Positions 43,850 through 52,710 of a stretch of DNA of 53,877 nucleotides are shown here, one piece after another. How positions within the stretch are numbered: position 1 is the first letter of the stretch; each line of letters begins with the position of its first letter. Origin of the DNA: Phenylobacterium sp. (GTDB lineage Bacteria; Pseudomonadota; Alphaproteobacteria; Caulobacterales; Caulobacteraceae); NCBI RefSeq assembly GCF_016793285.1, contig NZ_JAEUMO010000074.1, positions 1 through 53,877 on the forward strand, written 5' to 3'. The notes beneath the pieces were generated by a model, which was not told the DNA's origin, did not search any database, and worked only from the letters and a program-made list of their open reading frames with translations. The translations under genes and the position numbers were made by a program.

Positions 43850-45277
43850 ATGTTCAGGTTCGCCGCGGCGCTTGTCGCATCCACGCTCCTGGCCGGCGTC
43901 GCCCACGCCGCGCCCGCGAAGGCCCCGGCCGACACCGGCGAAGCCCAGTTCCGCAGCCTCTACAAGGAACTGGTCGAGACCAACACGACCTTCTCCGCCG
44001 GCGACTGCACGCTGGCGGCTCAGCGCATGGCCGACCGGCTGAAGACCGCCGGCTTCGCCGACAGCCAGCTCACCGTCTTCACCCCGCCCGGCAGACCCAA
44101 GGACGGCGGCCTCGTCGCGGTCTTCCCGGGCAAGGATCCCAAGGCCAAGGCCATCCTGCTGCTCGCCCACATCGACGTGGTGGAGGCCAAGCGCGAGGAC
44201 TGGGAGCGCGACCCGTTCAAGCTGGTCGAGGAGAACGGCTACTTCTACGCCCGCGGCGCCAGCGACGACAAAGCCCAGGCCTCGATCTGGACCGACCTCT
44301 TCGTCCGCTTCAAGCGCGAGGGCTACCAGCCGCGCCGCACCCTGAAGGTGGCGTTGACCTGCGGTGAGGAAGGCGGCGGCCACGTCAACGGCGCCCGCTG
44401 GCTGGCCGAGAACCGGCGCGACCTCGTGGACGCGGCCTTCGGACTGAACGAAGGGGCCGGCGGCGCCCTCGACGCGCCCGGCGGCAAGCGCGTGGTCCAC
44501 AACATCCAGGCCGGCGAGAAGAGCTCGTTCAGCTACCGCCTGGAGGCCACCAATCCGGGCGGCCATTCCTCGCGCCCCGTGCCCGACAACGCCATCTACC
44601 AGCTCGCCAAGGCCGTCGACCGGATCGCGGCCTACGGGTTCCCGGTGCAGATGAACGACACCACGCGCGCCTACTTCACGCGGATGGCGGGCGTGGTGGG
44701 CGGCGAGCGCGGTGCGGCGATGAAGGCCATCGTGGCCAACCCCGGCGATAAGGCCGCCGACGCGCTGCTCAGCAGGGACGCCAACGACAACGCCATCCTG
44801 CGCACGACCTGTGTCGCCACGCAGATTCAGGGCGGCCACGCCCAGAACGCCCTGCCCCAGCGCGCCACCGCCACCATCAACTGCCGCATCTTCCCCGGCG
44901 AGACCGCGGGCCAGGTGCGCGACACCCTGGTCAAGGTGGTCGGCGACGCCAAGGTCAGCGTCTCGACCGTCCCGCTCGACCGCGTCGACGCCAAGCCCGC
45001 CCCGCCGCTCACGCCGAACGTGCTGGGGCCCATCGAGAAGGTCTCGCAGGCCATGTGGCCCGGCGTCCCGGTGGTGCCGATCCTGCAGGCGGGCGGCACC
45101 GACGCCCCGGCCTTCATCGCCGTCGGCATCCCGGTCTACGGCGTCTCGGGTCTGTTCTACGATCCCGACCTCGGCCGCCTGCACGGCCTGAACGAGCGCA
45201 TCGGCGTGACCTCCCTGATGGAGGGCCGCGAATTCAGCTACCGGCTGGTCAAGATGTACGCCGAGGCGAAGGACTGA
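43850..45277 (+). CDS. Secreted M20-family metallopeptidase/amidohydrolase
   Basis: 475 residues with a signal peptide (MFRFAAALVASTLLAGVAHA, cleaved near residue 20). Zinc ligands of the M20 family are visible: LLLAHIDVVEAKRED (His and Asp of motif 1), RGASDDKAQ (bridging Asp), CGEEGGGHVNG (catalytic Glu and ligand), and the C-terminal region with LHGLNERIGV (His). The lid/dimerisation domain lies about 205-330, with the NPGGHSSRP motif. Probably a periplasmic carboxypeptidase or dipeptidase. A degenerate RNase H-like gene overlaps its stop. Confidence 0.93.
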   Translation: MFRFAAALVASTLLAGVAHAAPAKAPADTGEAQFRSLYKELVETNTTFSAGDCTLAAQRMADRLKTAGFADSQLTVFTPPGRPKDGGLVAVFPGKDPKAKAILLLAHIDVVEAKREDWERDPFKLVEENGYFYARGASDDKAQASIWTDLFVRFKREGYQPRRTLKVALTCGEEGGGHVNGARWLAENRRDLVDAAFGLNEGAGGALDAPGGKRVVHNIQAGEKSSFSYRLEATNPGGHSSRPVPDNAIYQLAKAVDRIAAYGFPVQMNDTTRAYFTRMAGVVGGERGAAMKAIVANPGDKAADALLSRDANDNAILRTTCVATQIQGGHAQNALPQRATATINCRIFPGETAGQVRDTLVKVVGDAKVSVSTVPLDRVDAKPAPPLTPNVLGPIEKVSQAMWPGVPVVPILQAGGTDAPAFIAVGIPVYGVSGLFYDPDLGRLHGLNERIGVTSLMEGREFSYRLVKMYAEAKD

Positions 45278-45735
45278 CGCTGAAGGTCTGGATCGCCGCC
45301 CACCACGACGCCGGGCTGAAGCACGGCGGCTGGGCTTTTGTGCGCGCCGGCGCGGGCGGGCCCGTCGGCTGGGCCGGGGGCGAGCGGCACACCACCCGCG
45401 CGCGGATGGCGCTCAGCGGCTTCGCCGCGGCGGTGAAGGACGTCCCCGCCGGCACGCCGCTCGCCGTCGTCGCGCCGCGCGCGGACGCGCTCGTCCTGCA
45501 CACGCTCCTGAAGCCGCCGACCGATCCGCCAGAAGACGATCTCGACCTGCGCGCCGGGCTCGCCGCAGCGCTGGCCGGCCGCACCTGGACCCTGACGATC
45601 GGCGATCCCGCCGGCCCCACGCCCGCCGCCTTCACCGCCGCCTGGGCCGAGACCGCCGCCGCCAAGGCGCGGAGCGGAGGCGCCTTCGCCGTGGCCATTC
45701 CGAAGGCGAACCTCGCCAGGGCGAAGGGGCTGTAG
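45274..45735 (+). CDS. Degenerate RNase HI-fold protein, probably non-catalytic
   Basis: About 153 residues. The core WIAAHHDAGLKHGGWAFV (residues about 6-23), GGERHTTRARMALSGF and LAVVAPRADALVL follows the RNase HI pattern (D-G-x...GGW, TTNNRMEL, STDS). The catalytic Glu in RMEL is Ala here (RMAL), and the Asp of STDS is Pro; the first Asp loop is shortened. So the fold is kept but activity is probably lost. No ATG/GTG/TTG precedes the conserved part. The most likely start is CTG at 45274, overlapping the M20 stop as CTGA, or CTG at 45280; a GTG at about 45340 would delete the conserved GGW region. Confidence 0.7.
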   Translation: MTLKVWIAAHHDAGLKHGGWAFVRAGAGGPVGWAGGERHTTRARMALSGFAAAVKDVPAGTPLAVVAPRADALVLHTLLKPPTDPPEDDLDLRAGLAAALAGRTWTLTIGDPAGPTPAAFTAAWAETAAAKARSGGAFAVAIPKANLARAKGL

Positions 45736-45816
45736 ACCAGCCGGGCGATCCGAAGGGATTGTTAGGCTTTCGAGCGCAACTTCACGGCGACCACGGTTCC
45801 ACAGGAGCTTGCGCCC

Positions 45817-46203
45817 ATGGCCAAGCTGATCGGCAATCGCCGCGCGCCCAGCGACCACTTCGAGCCCGACGACGACGTCGACCCCAAGGCCCAGCGGAAC
45901 CTGCGTGGCCACCTCGAGCAGATCGACTACGCGGCCTACGCCGCCAACAAGAAGCTGCTGAGCGGGGCCATGGGCGCCGTTGAGGCCGAACGGATCCAGA
46001 AGCTGGCGTCCGCCGCGGCGCTCGCCCGCACCCGCTGGGTCGTGGCGGCGCTGGCCATCAGCGAAGAGGGCGCCGCGCCGTCGCGCGAACAGATCGCCGG
46101 CCTGACGCACCTGCGCGCCACCTACGACGAACTCGCCGCCGCCTACGACGGCCTGCGCCGCATGGTCGAGCGCGGCTACATCACCTACGAGGCGGTGGAA
46201 TAG
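45817..46203 (+). CDS. Hypothetical small cytosolic protein
   Basis: 128 residues, no signal or membrane segment, predicted largely helical (for example LEQIDYAAYAANKKLL and LASAAALARTRWVVAALAIS). An acidic stretch near residues 15-23 (FEPDDDVDP) stands out. AGGAG lies about eight bases before the ATG. I do not recognise the family. It stands alone between the RNase H-like gene and the convergent FG-GAP gene. Confidence 0.7.
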   Translation: MAKLIGNRRAPSDHFEPDDDVDPKAQRNLRGHLEQIDYAAYAANKKLLSGAMGAVEAERIQKLASAAALARTRWVVAALAISEEGAAPSREQIAGLTHLRATYDELAAAYDGLRRMVERGYITYEAVE

Positions 46204-46218
46204 GCGCTCGCCGCGAGG

Positions 46219-47709
46219 TCAGCGCGCGCGGCGGACGACCAGGGTCCTTCCGGCGTAGGCGCCGACATCGACGTTCCGGACGGTCTGCGCCTTGCGGCCG
46301 CTGGCGCTCATGAACGTCACCTCGACGGTGACCTTCGCGGCGCCCGGCAGGCCGAAATGCACCGGCGTCGCGCCCAGGGCGCCGTAGCCGCCGCCCGTGG
46401 AGACCTGGCCCGCGCCCAGCAACTTGCCGCCGGCGCCGAAGACGCGCACCTCTGCGCCCTGCTGCGTGAACCGGCCCTCGGCGTCCAGTACGGTGACCTG
46501 CAGGCTCTGGCGCGCCCTGGCCTTGGGCAGCAGGTTGCGGAACAGGAAGTGGCCGCCGACCGGGCTGTAGCCGCGGGTCACCGAGAGGTCGACGGCGCCG
46601 TCCCTGTCGTAGTCCACCCAGGTCACGCCGTGGTCCCCGGCATCCAGCGGGCCGCCGGCCTTCAGCACGTTGACGAAGCCCTTGCCGCCCTCGTTGTGGA
46701 ACAGGGCGTCCTTCGGCGTCTGCTGGCCGGGCGCCCCCTCGTACGACATCACCGAGAGGTCCAGGTAGCCGTCGTTGTCGTAGTCGCCCCAGGCCGCCCC
46801 GACCGCATGGTTCTCGACGCCCACGCCCATCGCCTGGGCGACGTTGACGAAGCCACCCTTGCCGTCCCCCTTCCACAGGGTGTTGTGGCCGTAGTTGGGG
46901 ACGAAGATGTCGAGATTGCCGTCGTTGTCGTAGTCGCCGACCGCGCAGCCGACGCCCCCGTCCTCGGGACCGCGGGCGGGCTTGTCCATGCTCAGTTGCG
47001 GGGCCACGTCGACGAAGGCCGTTCCGTCGTTGCGGTAGAGGCTGTCGGCCTTGCCCGACTGGTTGGCCAGGAACAGGTCGAGGTCGCCGTCCTTGTCGTA
47101 GTCGAGCCAGCAGGCCCCGACCGTCGAGCGGAACACAGTGGGTCCGCCATCGGCGAAGACCTGCACGAACTTGCCGCCGTCGTTGCGGAACAGCCTGTTC
47201 GGTCCCATCCGGTTGGTGGCGTAGAGGTCCAGATCGCCGTCGTTGTCGTAGTCGATCCAGTTGTTCTGGCGCGAAGACCGGCCGGGGATCGTCAGCCCGA
47301 TGCCGGCCGCGACATCGACGAACGACTTGCCGGCCCTGTTGCGGAAGACCGCGCTGGGCTTCTCGGGCAGGCTGGAGCCCGCCAGCAGGTCGATCCAGCC
47401 GTCGCCGTCGTAGTCGCCCCAGCTCAGGGCCCGGAACTCGCCGCCGGCGGTCGGCAGGCCCATCGCGCCGCCCACGCTGGTCAGCACGCCCCGGTCGTTG
47501 CGGTAGAGGCGGATCTCGCCGCTCTTCAGCGACACGGCCAGGTCCAGGTCGCCGTCGTTGTCCATGTCGGCCCAGGCGTTGGACAGCGACCCCGGCATGC
47601 CCAGGAGTTCGGGCTGGACAGGGGCGAAGGCCGGCTCGCCCACGGGCCCCGCGGCGGCCAGCATCAGGGCTGCGGCCGCGAGCATCGACAGCTTGGCGCC
47701 TCGTGACAT
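46219..47709 (-). CDS. Secreted FG-GAP/VCBS-repeat protein with ASPIC/UnbV C-terminus (CRTAC1-like)
   Basis: 496 residues with a signal peptide (SMLAAAALMLAAAGPVG, about 8-25). At least seven calcium-binding D-x-D-x-DG-x-x-D loops of FG-GAP type occur (DMDNDGDLD, DYDGDGWID, DYDNDGDLD, DYDKDGDLD, DYDNDGNLD, DYDNDGYLD, DYDRDGAVD), forming a beta-propeller. The C-terminus (about 395-496) fits the ASPIC/UnbV domain of CRTAC1 proteins. ATG at 47709 is preferred over 47715 because GGGGAG has better spacing. It follows the acylase gene and is the last gene in the leftward surface-signalling cluster. Function is probably binding at the cell surface or periplasm; unproven. Confidence 0.9.
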   Translation of the reverse strand: MSRGAKLSMLAAAALMLAAAGPVGEPAFAPVQPELLGMPGSLSNAWADMDNDGDLDLAVSLKSGEIRLYRNDRGVLTSVGGAMGLPTAGGEFRALSWGDYDGDGWIDLLAGSSLPEKPSAVFRNRAGKSFVDVAAGIGLTIPGRSSRQNNWIDYDNDGDLDLYATNRMGPNRLFRNDGGKFVQVFADGGPTVFRSTVGACWLDYDKDGDLDLFLANQSGKADSLYRNDGTAFVDVAPQLSMDKPARGPEDGGVGCAVGDYDNDGNLDIFVPNYGHNTLWKGDGKGGFVNVAQAMGVGVENHAVGAAWGDYDNDGYLDLSVMSYEGAPGQQTPKDALFHNEGGKGFVNVLKAGGPLDAGDHGVTWVDYDRDGAVDLSVTRGYSPVGGHFLFRNLLPKARARQSLQVTVLDAEGRFTQQGAEVRVFGAGGKLLGAGQVSTGGGYGALGATPVHFGLPGAAKVTVEVTFMSASGRKAQTVRNVDVGAYAGRTLVVRRAR

Positions 47710-47725
47710 CCTCATCTCCCCGAAC

Positions 47726-49810
47726 TCAGTAGGCGACGCGTTCTTCGACGTGCTTCTCGACCTCGGCGCGCGTGGTCCACAACGTGCGGAACGTCTTCTT
47801 CGACAGGTGATCGAGCTGGTCGCTGCGATGGGGCGAGCCGGGCTGGGTCGAGTTGCCGTAGCTCATGAGGCCCAGCGCCTTGATGGGCGTCGAGAACTCC
47901 ACCATCGACATCCAGGTCTCGCCGTGGACCGGCGTGCGCCGGCCGTCCTTCAGCGGGCTCCAGGTGATCACGTGGAAGACGCCGGTGTTTCCGAACCCGC
48001 CGTTGCCGGGCAGGTCCACCTTGCCCAGCGCAAAGCGGGAGACGTCGCCGAAGGGCCGGTCGAGGGCGCCGTAGGCGGCCTTGGCCTCCTGGGCCGCAGC
48101 CTTCAGCATCGCCACGGCCGCGGCCGGGTCCTTCAGGCCGGTGGGCGTGTCGATCGGCTTCTCGGGATCCCAGCGCACCCGGTAGTTGGCGTCGCTGATG
48201 TAGTTCGGCCCGGCGAACCTGCGCGCCCAGGCTTCGAACAGAAGCGCGCCCCTGGCGTCGGCGTCGACGCTCCGGTCCCAGGCCTTCAGCACGGCCGCGG
48301 CCTCGGCGACCTCGGGATCGGTGCTCCGGGCCGCGGCGGCCAGCAGCTCGTCCAGCACCCGGTCGGTCATCAGGACGTGGGTGGTCAGCTTGCGGGCCAC
48401 GAAGTCGTCGAAGGTGATCTTCGCCGGGTCGGCCATGAGGTGAGACGACTGCTGGGCGCGCAGCGACATCGGCCCGGGGTTGGCGACATAGGCCGGATAG
48501 TCCTTCGCGTGGATCACCTGCGGCCAGGTGGCCACCCACGGCGGATCGTTGGTGTTCTGGACATAGCCGCTGGGCGGATCGGCGACCTTCGGCAGGTCCT
48601 CGTAGGGATGGATCCCGGTCCAGAGCGTGGCAGAGGTGTCGCCCGCGACGAGCCCGCCCCACTTGGCGACGTTGCCGTCGGCGTGCTTGGGCAGGATGCC
48701 GTTGTGCAGATACTGAACGTGGCCTTCCTTGTCGCCGTAGACGATGTTGAAGGACGGCACCTGCAGGCGCTTCATGATCGTCTGGTACTCGGCGAAGCTC
48801 TTCGCCTTGCCCATGTCCCAGTACTGGCGCACGCCGCCCGGCCGATCGAGGCCCGCCACGCGAACCGCGACCGTCTTGCCGTCCATGCGGGTGAAGACCG
48901 GCCCATGCACGGACGAACGCAGTTCCAGCGTCTCGGTCTTCAGCGTGCCGTCCGCCTGCCGGACCTTGAACGTCGTGGTGCGGGTCGTGAACGGCAGCAC
49001 CTTGCCGTCGTAGACGTAGCCGCCCTCGGCCAGCTTCAGCTCGTAGTTGGTGGCGCCCAGGATGCCGTTGACGGTGTTGGTGAAGCCCATCCGGTCGTTG
49101 AACATGAAGCGCAGCACGGGCAGACCCACCTGGGTCGCGCCATACATCTTGAAGCCCGGCCCGTTCAGGTCGGCCTCGAAGTAGGTGAGCTGGCTGGGCG
49201 CCCAGGGCAGGTGGGGATTGGCCAGCAGCATGGTGTTCCCGCTGGCCGACTTCTTCGGCATCACCGCCCAGGCGTTCGAGCCCGCGTCGCCGTTGCCGCC
49301 CATCGTGCGCGCCTGGGGCGCCACGTAGACGTAGTTCATCAGGCGGTGCGCGTGGGCCATCACGTCGACGCCGCTGATCGGGAAGACCTGCCGCACCGAG
49401 GCGTCCAGTTTCTCCGGGTGGGCCTTGAAATAGGCGTTCATGCCCTCGGCGAAGGCGTCGAGGTTGGCGCGGAAGCTGGCCGGCTCCTTCGCGTACCAGG
49501 CCTTGGCGCGCTCATAGATGCCGTTGGCGATCACCCACTTGTCGGACTCGATCTCGGCCGGGCCCCAGTACTCGGCGGCGCGGCCGCGGGCCTGGCCGTA
49601 CAGCTTCACCACCACGTCGCCGTGGTTCTGCGCCGTGGCGTAGCCGAAGCCGTAGAAGACCGACGCCTCGTCCTTCCCGTAGACGTGCGGCACGCCATAG
49701 GTGTCGTACAGGATCTCGCCCCTGACCGGCGCCGGCGCGGCCTGCGCCGACGACGCGAGAAGCCCCGCCGCCAGTCCGGCGGCGACCCAGAAGTTCCTGG
49801 CCAGGTACAC
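47726..49810 (-). CDS. Secreted penicillin-acylase-family Ntn-hydrolase
   Basis: 694 residues. A signal peptide (about 1-25, ends SSAQA) is followed by the alpha-chain region and the autoprocessing site GNGDAGSNAW, where Ser178 becomes the N-terminal nucleophile of the beta chain. Family features PHVYGKDEASVFYGFGYA and FMFNDRMGFTNTVNG are present. Relatives include beta-lactam acylases, acyl-homoserine lactone acylases (PvdQ, QuiP) and aculeacin A acylase. Substrate cannot be inferred. It lies 29 bases after the STN receptor gene, so the receptor and acylase are probably one operon under FecI/FecR-type control. Confidence 0.93.
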   Translation of the reverse strand: MYLARNFWVAAGLAAGLLASSAQAAPAPVRGEILYDTYGVPHVYGKDEASVFYGFGYATAQNHGDVVVKLYGQARGRAAEYWGPAEIESDKWVIANGIYERAKAWYAKEPASFRANLDAFAEGMNAYFKAHPEKLDASVRQVFPISGVDVMAHAHRLMNYVYVAPQARTMGGNGDAGSNAWAVMPKKSASGNTMLLANPHLPWAPSQLTYFEADLNGPGFKMYGATQVGLPVLRFMFNDRMGFTNTVNGILGATNYELKLAEGGYVYDGKVLPFTTRTTTFKVRQADGTLKTETLELRSSVHGPVFTRMDGKTVAVRVAGLDRPGGVRQYWDMGKAKSFAEYQTIMKRLQVPSFNIVYGDKEGHVQYLHNGILPKHADGNVAKWGGLVAGDTSATLWTGIHPYEDLPKVADPPSGYVQNTNDPPWVATWPQVIHAKDYPAYVANPGPMSLRAQQSSHLMADPAKITFDDFVARKLTTHVLMTDRVLDELLAAAARSTDPEVAEAAAVLKAWDRSVDADARGALLFEAWARRFAGPNYISDANYRVRWDPEKPIDTPTGLKDPAAAVAMLKAAAQEAKAAYGALDRPFGDVSRFALGKVDLPGNGGFGNTGVFHVITWSPLKDGRRTPVHGETWMSMVEFSTPIKALGLMSYGNSTQPGSPHRSDQLDHLSKKTFRTLWTTRAEVEKHVEERVAY

Positions 49811-49839
49811 GGGGCGCCTCCCTTACGCGGTCACGGAGC

Positions 49840-52629
49840 TTAGAAGTTGTACTGGACCCGGGCGTACCAGGAGCCGCCGGTGAACCCGAACGGCGAGGTG
49901 CCGGGAAACTGGCCGCTGCCGAGGGCGGCGTTGTAGAGTCCGTTCTTGTCCGGATACTCGTTGAAGAGGTTGTTGGCGCCGGCCGCCAGGGTCACGCTCT
50001 CCAGGACCTTGTAGCTGACCTCCAGGTCGGTGATCCACTTGGCCCCGTAGCTGCGGTCGTTGACCGGCAGGTCGGCGATCACCGTGTACTTGCCGTACCG
50101 CGTCGAGCGCAGGTTCACGTTCAGCTTGTTCCAGTCCCAGTTCAGGCCCAGCGCCACCTTGCTCTTCGGGAACGAGGTGGTGAGGAAGCCCTGGCTGCCA
50201 CGCGCGAAGAGCACGAAGCCGGCGCCCAGGGCGGTCAGTTCGGGCGGGTTCGGGATGATGTTGGTGATCTTGGTCTTGCCGTAGTTGAACCCTGCGTTCG
50301 CCCGCAAGCGGCCCCAGTCGCCCAGGTCGTAGCGATAGGTCGCGACCACGTCGATGCCGCGGGTCCGGGTGTCGATGGCGTTGGTGTAGTACTGGGCCGA
50401 CAGGTCGCCCGAGAGGCCCTTCGAGATCAGGATGTTGCTCACCGCCGCGCCGGTGAGGGTGCTGGTGATCGCGATCCTGTCGTCCACCTTGATCTGGTAG
50501 CCGTCGATGGTGATGTCGAGGCCGGCGACGGGCTGCAGCGTGAAGCCGCCGCTGATGTTCGTCGACTCCTCCGGCGTCAGGGGCTCGGCGCCCAGGGCGA
50601 TGGCCTCCGGCGCGCTGACCGGCAGGGTCTTGATCAGCAGCAGTTGGTTCGGCACGCCGTTGACCGTCCGGAACTGGCTGGAGGTGGCGGCGTACTTCTG
50701 CTGGGCCAGCCCCGGCGCGCGGAAGCCGTTGCTGACCGCGCCGCGGATCGAGAGCCAGTCGGTCAGCGCGTAGCGGCCGGTCAGCTTGCCGGTCAGGGTG
50801 TCGCCCGAGGAGTCGCTGTAGTCCTCGTAGCGGACCGCCGCGCCGATGAAGAGCTGCTCCGTCGCGTCCCAGCCCAGTTCGCCGTAGACCGCCTTGGAGT
50901 CGCGATGACTGGTGCTGGCGTCGGCAGGCCGGAAGCCGGGCGTCGCCTGGGCGCCGGTCTGGGGCGCCACGCCGGCGAACGGCTGGCCGGCCGGGGCGCG
51001 ATACAGGCCCTCGGCATAGCTGGCCGGCTCGCCTGCCAGGATCTTGTAGCCCTCGCGGCGATACTGGGCGCCGAACGACACCTGCAGCGTCGAGCCACCC
51101 AGGTCGAAGCCACGCGTCACGTCCAGGTTGCTGGTCACCTCGTCGGATTGCAGCGTGCCCACATAGAACACCCTGGGGCTCGCCGGCCCGAGGCTGGCGT
51201 TCTCGGTGTTGGAGGTGTGCAGGACGGCCCTGTTCTTGCCGTAGCCGGTGGACAGGTCCCAGTCCCAGCCGCCCAGGTCGCCCTTCATCCCGCCGACGAA
51301 CTCGTAGTCGTCCTCGTTGACCACCTCGTTGGGGCGGTAGCCCAGCGGGTAGAGCGCGGGGGTCGTGTTGACGTTGTTGGGCGTGCGGTAGGTGAATGGC
51401 AGGTCGGACTCGCGCTTCGACCAGGTGCCGAAGCCATAGACCGCGATCTTGCCGAAATCGTACTCGCCGTTGAAGCCGACCGTGGTGTTGGTCTGCGGCA
51501 ACTGGCCGAAGTTCTTGGTCACCAGCCGGTCGATGGTGGCCTCGCGCGGGTCGCGCTGGCCGCCGACCAGGGGAAAGAGCTGGACGCTGGGGTCGATCGG
51601 ATAGGCGCGATTCGACAGCCGCTGGTCCTTGTAGTTCACCGAGACGTTCACGAAGCCCGCGTCGCCCAGCTTGAAGCCCTTGTTGAAGGCGTACTGCGTG
51701 AGGTCGCCGTCCTTGCGGTCGAAATTCAGGCCGTAGGTGGCGCTGAGCAGGCCGGCGTCGGTGTCGCCCTTCATGATGATGTTGATCACGCCGGCGATGG
51801 CGTCCGAGCCGTACTGCGCCGCCGCGCCGTCGCGCAGCACCTCGATCCGCTCGATGGACGCGGTGGGGATCATGTCGAGGTCGGCGGGGACCGAGCCGTT
51901 GTAGAGCGACGACACCGCATTGATCAGCGAGGTCTTGTGACGACGCTTGCCGTTGACCAGCACCAGCGTCTGGTCGGGGTTGAGGCCGCGCAGGCCGCCG
52001 GTGGCGATGATGGTGGACGTGCCGCCCCCGGCGCGGAACGGCAGGTTGAACGACGGCGCGAGCGTCTGCAGCGCCTGGAAGACCCCCGCCCGCCCCGACT
52101 TCTCCAGGTCGGAGGAGCTGAAGGCGTCGATGGGCGTCGGGCTCTCCATGACGGTGCGTGCGACGCCGCGCACGCCGGTCACGACGACCGCTTCGACGTC
52201 CGAGGGCGCGCTCGCCGCGGCCGACCCGCCGCCGGTGTCCTGCGCGGCGATCGTCGCGGTGGCGAACACCGGACCGGCCGACGCCGTGCGGATCAGCGTC
52301 GCCGACGGGGGCGTCGCCGCGGTCAGGGCGATCAGGTCCTTCTGCGAGATGGCCACCCTGAGCGGCGTCCCGGCGATGATCTGGCCGAGGGCCTCGCTCG
52401 TGGCCATCCGGCCGCGCACGCCGGGCGAGGCGAGGCCCGCAACCCGGTCATAGGGGTAGAGCAGGCGCACGCCGGACTGGGCCGAGAGCGCGTTGAGGGC
52501 GCCCTGCATCGGTTGAGGGGCGATGTCGAAGTTGGTCACCGCCTCGGCGGCGAACGACGGCGCCGCGGCCAATGCGACCGCCGCTGCGATCGGCGGAGCC
52601 CAGACGAGATGATTGACGTTCCGCGGCAT
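49840..52629 (-). CDS. TonB-dependent receptor with STN signalling domain (FecA-like)
   Basis: 929 residues. A signal peptide (about 1-27, ends PSFAA) is followed by an STN domain (about 30-105, FDIAPQPMQGALNALSAQSG and TSEALGQIIAGTPL), which talks to FecR in the periplasm. A linker and TonB-box-like AVVVTGVRG (about 148) lead to the plug and a 22-strand barrel ending in WYARVQYNF with the terminal Phe. The start at 52629 is chosen for GGGGAA upstream and signal-peptide fit; an ATG at 52665 is less likely. Sigma factor, FecR and receptor lie in the classical order. The ligand is unknown; iron is not implied by the plug. Confidence 0.95.
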   Translation of the reverse strand: MPRNVNHLVWAPPIAAAVALAAAPSFAAEAVTNFDIAPQPMQGALNALSAQSGVRLLYPYDRVAGLASPGVRGRMATSEALGQIIAGTPLRVAISQKDLIALTAATPPSATLIRTASAGPVFATATIAAQDTGGGSAAASAPSDVEAVVVTGVRGVARTVMESPTPIDAFSSSDLEKSGRAGVFQALQTLAPSFNLPFRAGGGTSTIIATGGLRGLNPDQTLVLVNGKRRHKTSLINAVSSLYNGSVPADLDMIPTASIERIEVLRDGAAAQYGSDAIAGVINIIMKGDTDAGLLSATYGLNFDRKDGDLTQYAFNKGFKLGDAGFVNVSVNYKDQRLSNRAYPIDPSVQLFPLVGGQRDPREATIDRLVTKNFGQLPQTNTTVGFNGEYDFGKIAVYGFGTWSKRESDLPFTYRTPNNVNTTPALYPLGYRPNEVVNEDDYEFVGGMKGDLGGWDWDLSTGYGKNRAVLHTSNTENASLGPASPRVFYVGTLQSDEVTSNLDVTRGFDLGGSTLQVSFGAQYRREGYKILAGEPASYAEGLYRAPAGQPFAGVAPQTGAQATPGFRPADASTSHRDSKAVYGELGWDATEQLFIGAAVRYEDYSDSSGDTLTGKLTGRYALTDWLSIRGAVSNGFRAPGLAQQKYAATSSQFRTVNGVPNQLLLIKTLPVSAPEAIALGAEPLTPEESTNISGGFTLQPVAGLDITIDGYQIKVDDRIAITSTLTGAAVSNILISKGLSGDLSAQYYTNAIDTRTRGIDVVATYRYDLGDWGRLRANAGFNYGKTKITNIIPNPPELTALGAGFVLFARGSQGFLTTSFPKSKVALGLNWDWNKLNVNLRSTRYGKYTVIADLPVNDRSYGAKWITDLEVSYKVLESVTLAAGANNLFNEYPDKNGLYNAALGSGQFPGTSPFGFTGGSWYARVQYNF

Positions 52630-52710
52630 GTTGCAGGTTCCCCGAGTGCGACGCCCTTGCCTCATGGAACGGGCGTCGCCGCCGCCACCGCCATGCCGGC
52701 GGCGAAAAAA

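Noticed and set aside
47558-49843. 761-codon open frame opposite the penicillin-acylase gene
   Set aside because: Antisense shadow; the acylase reading has a signal peptide and catalytic motif.
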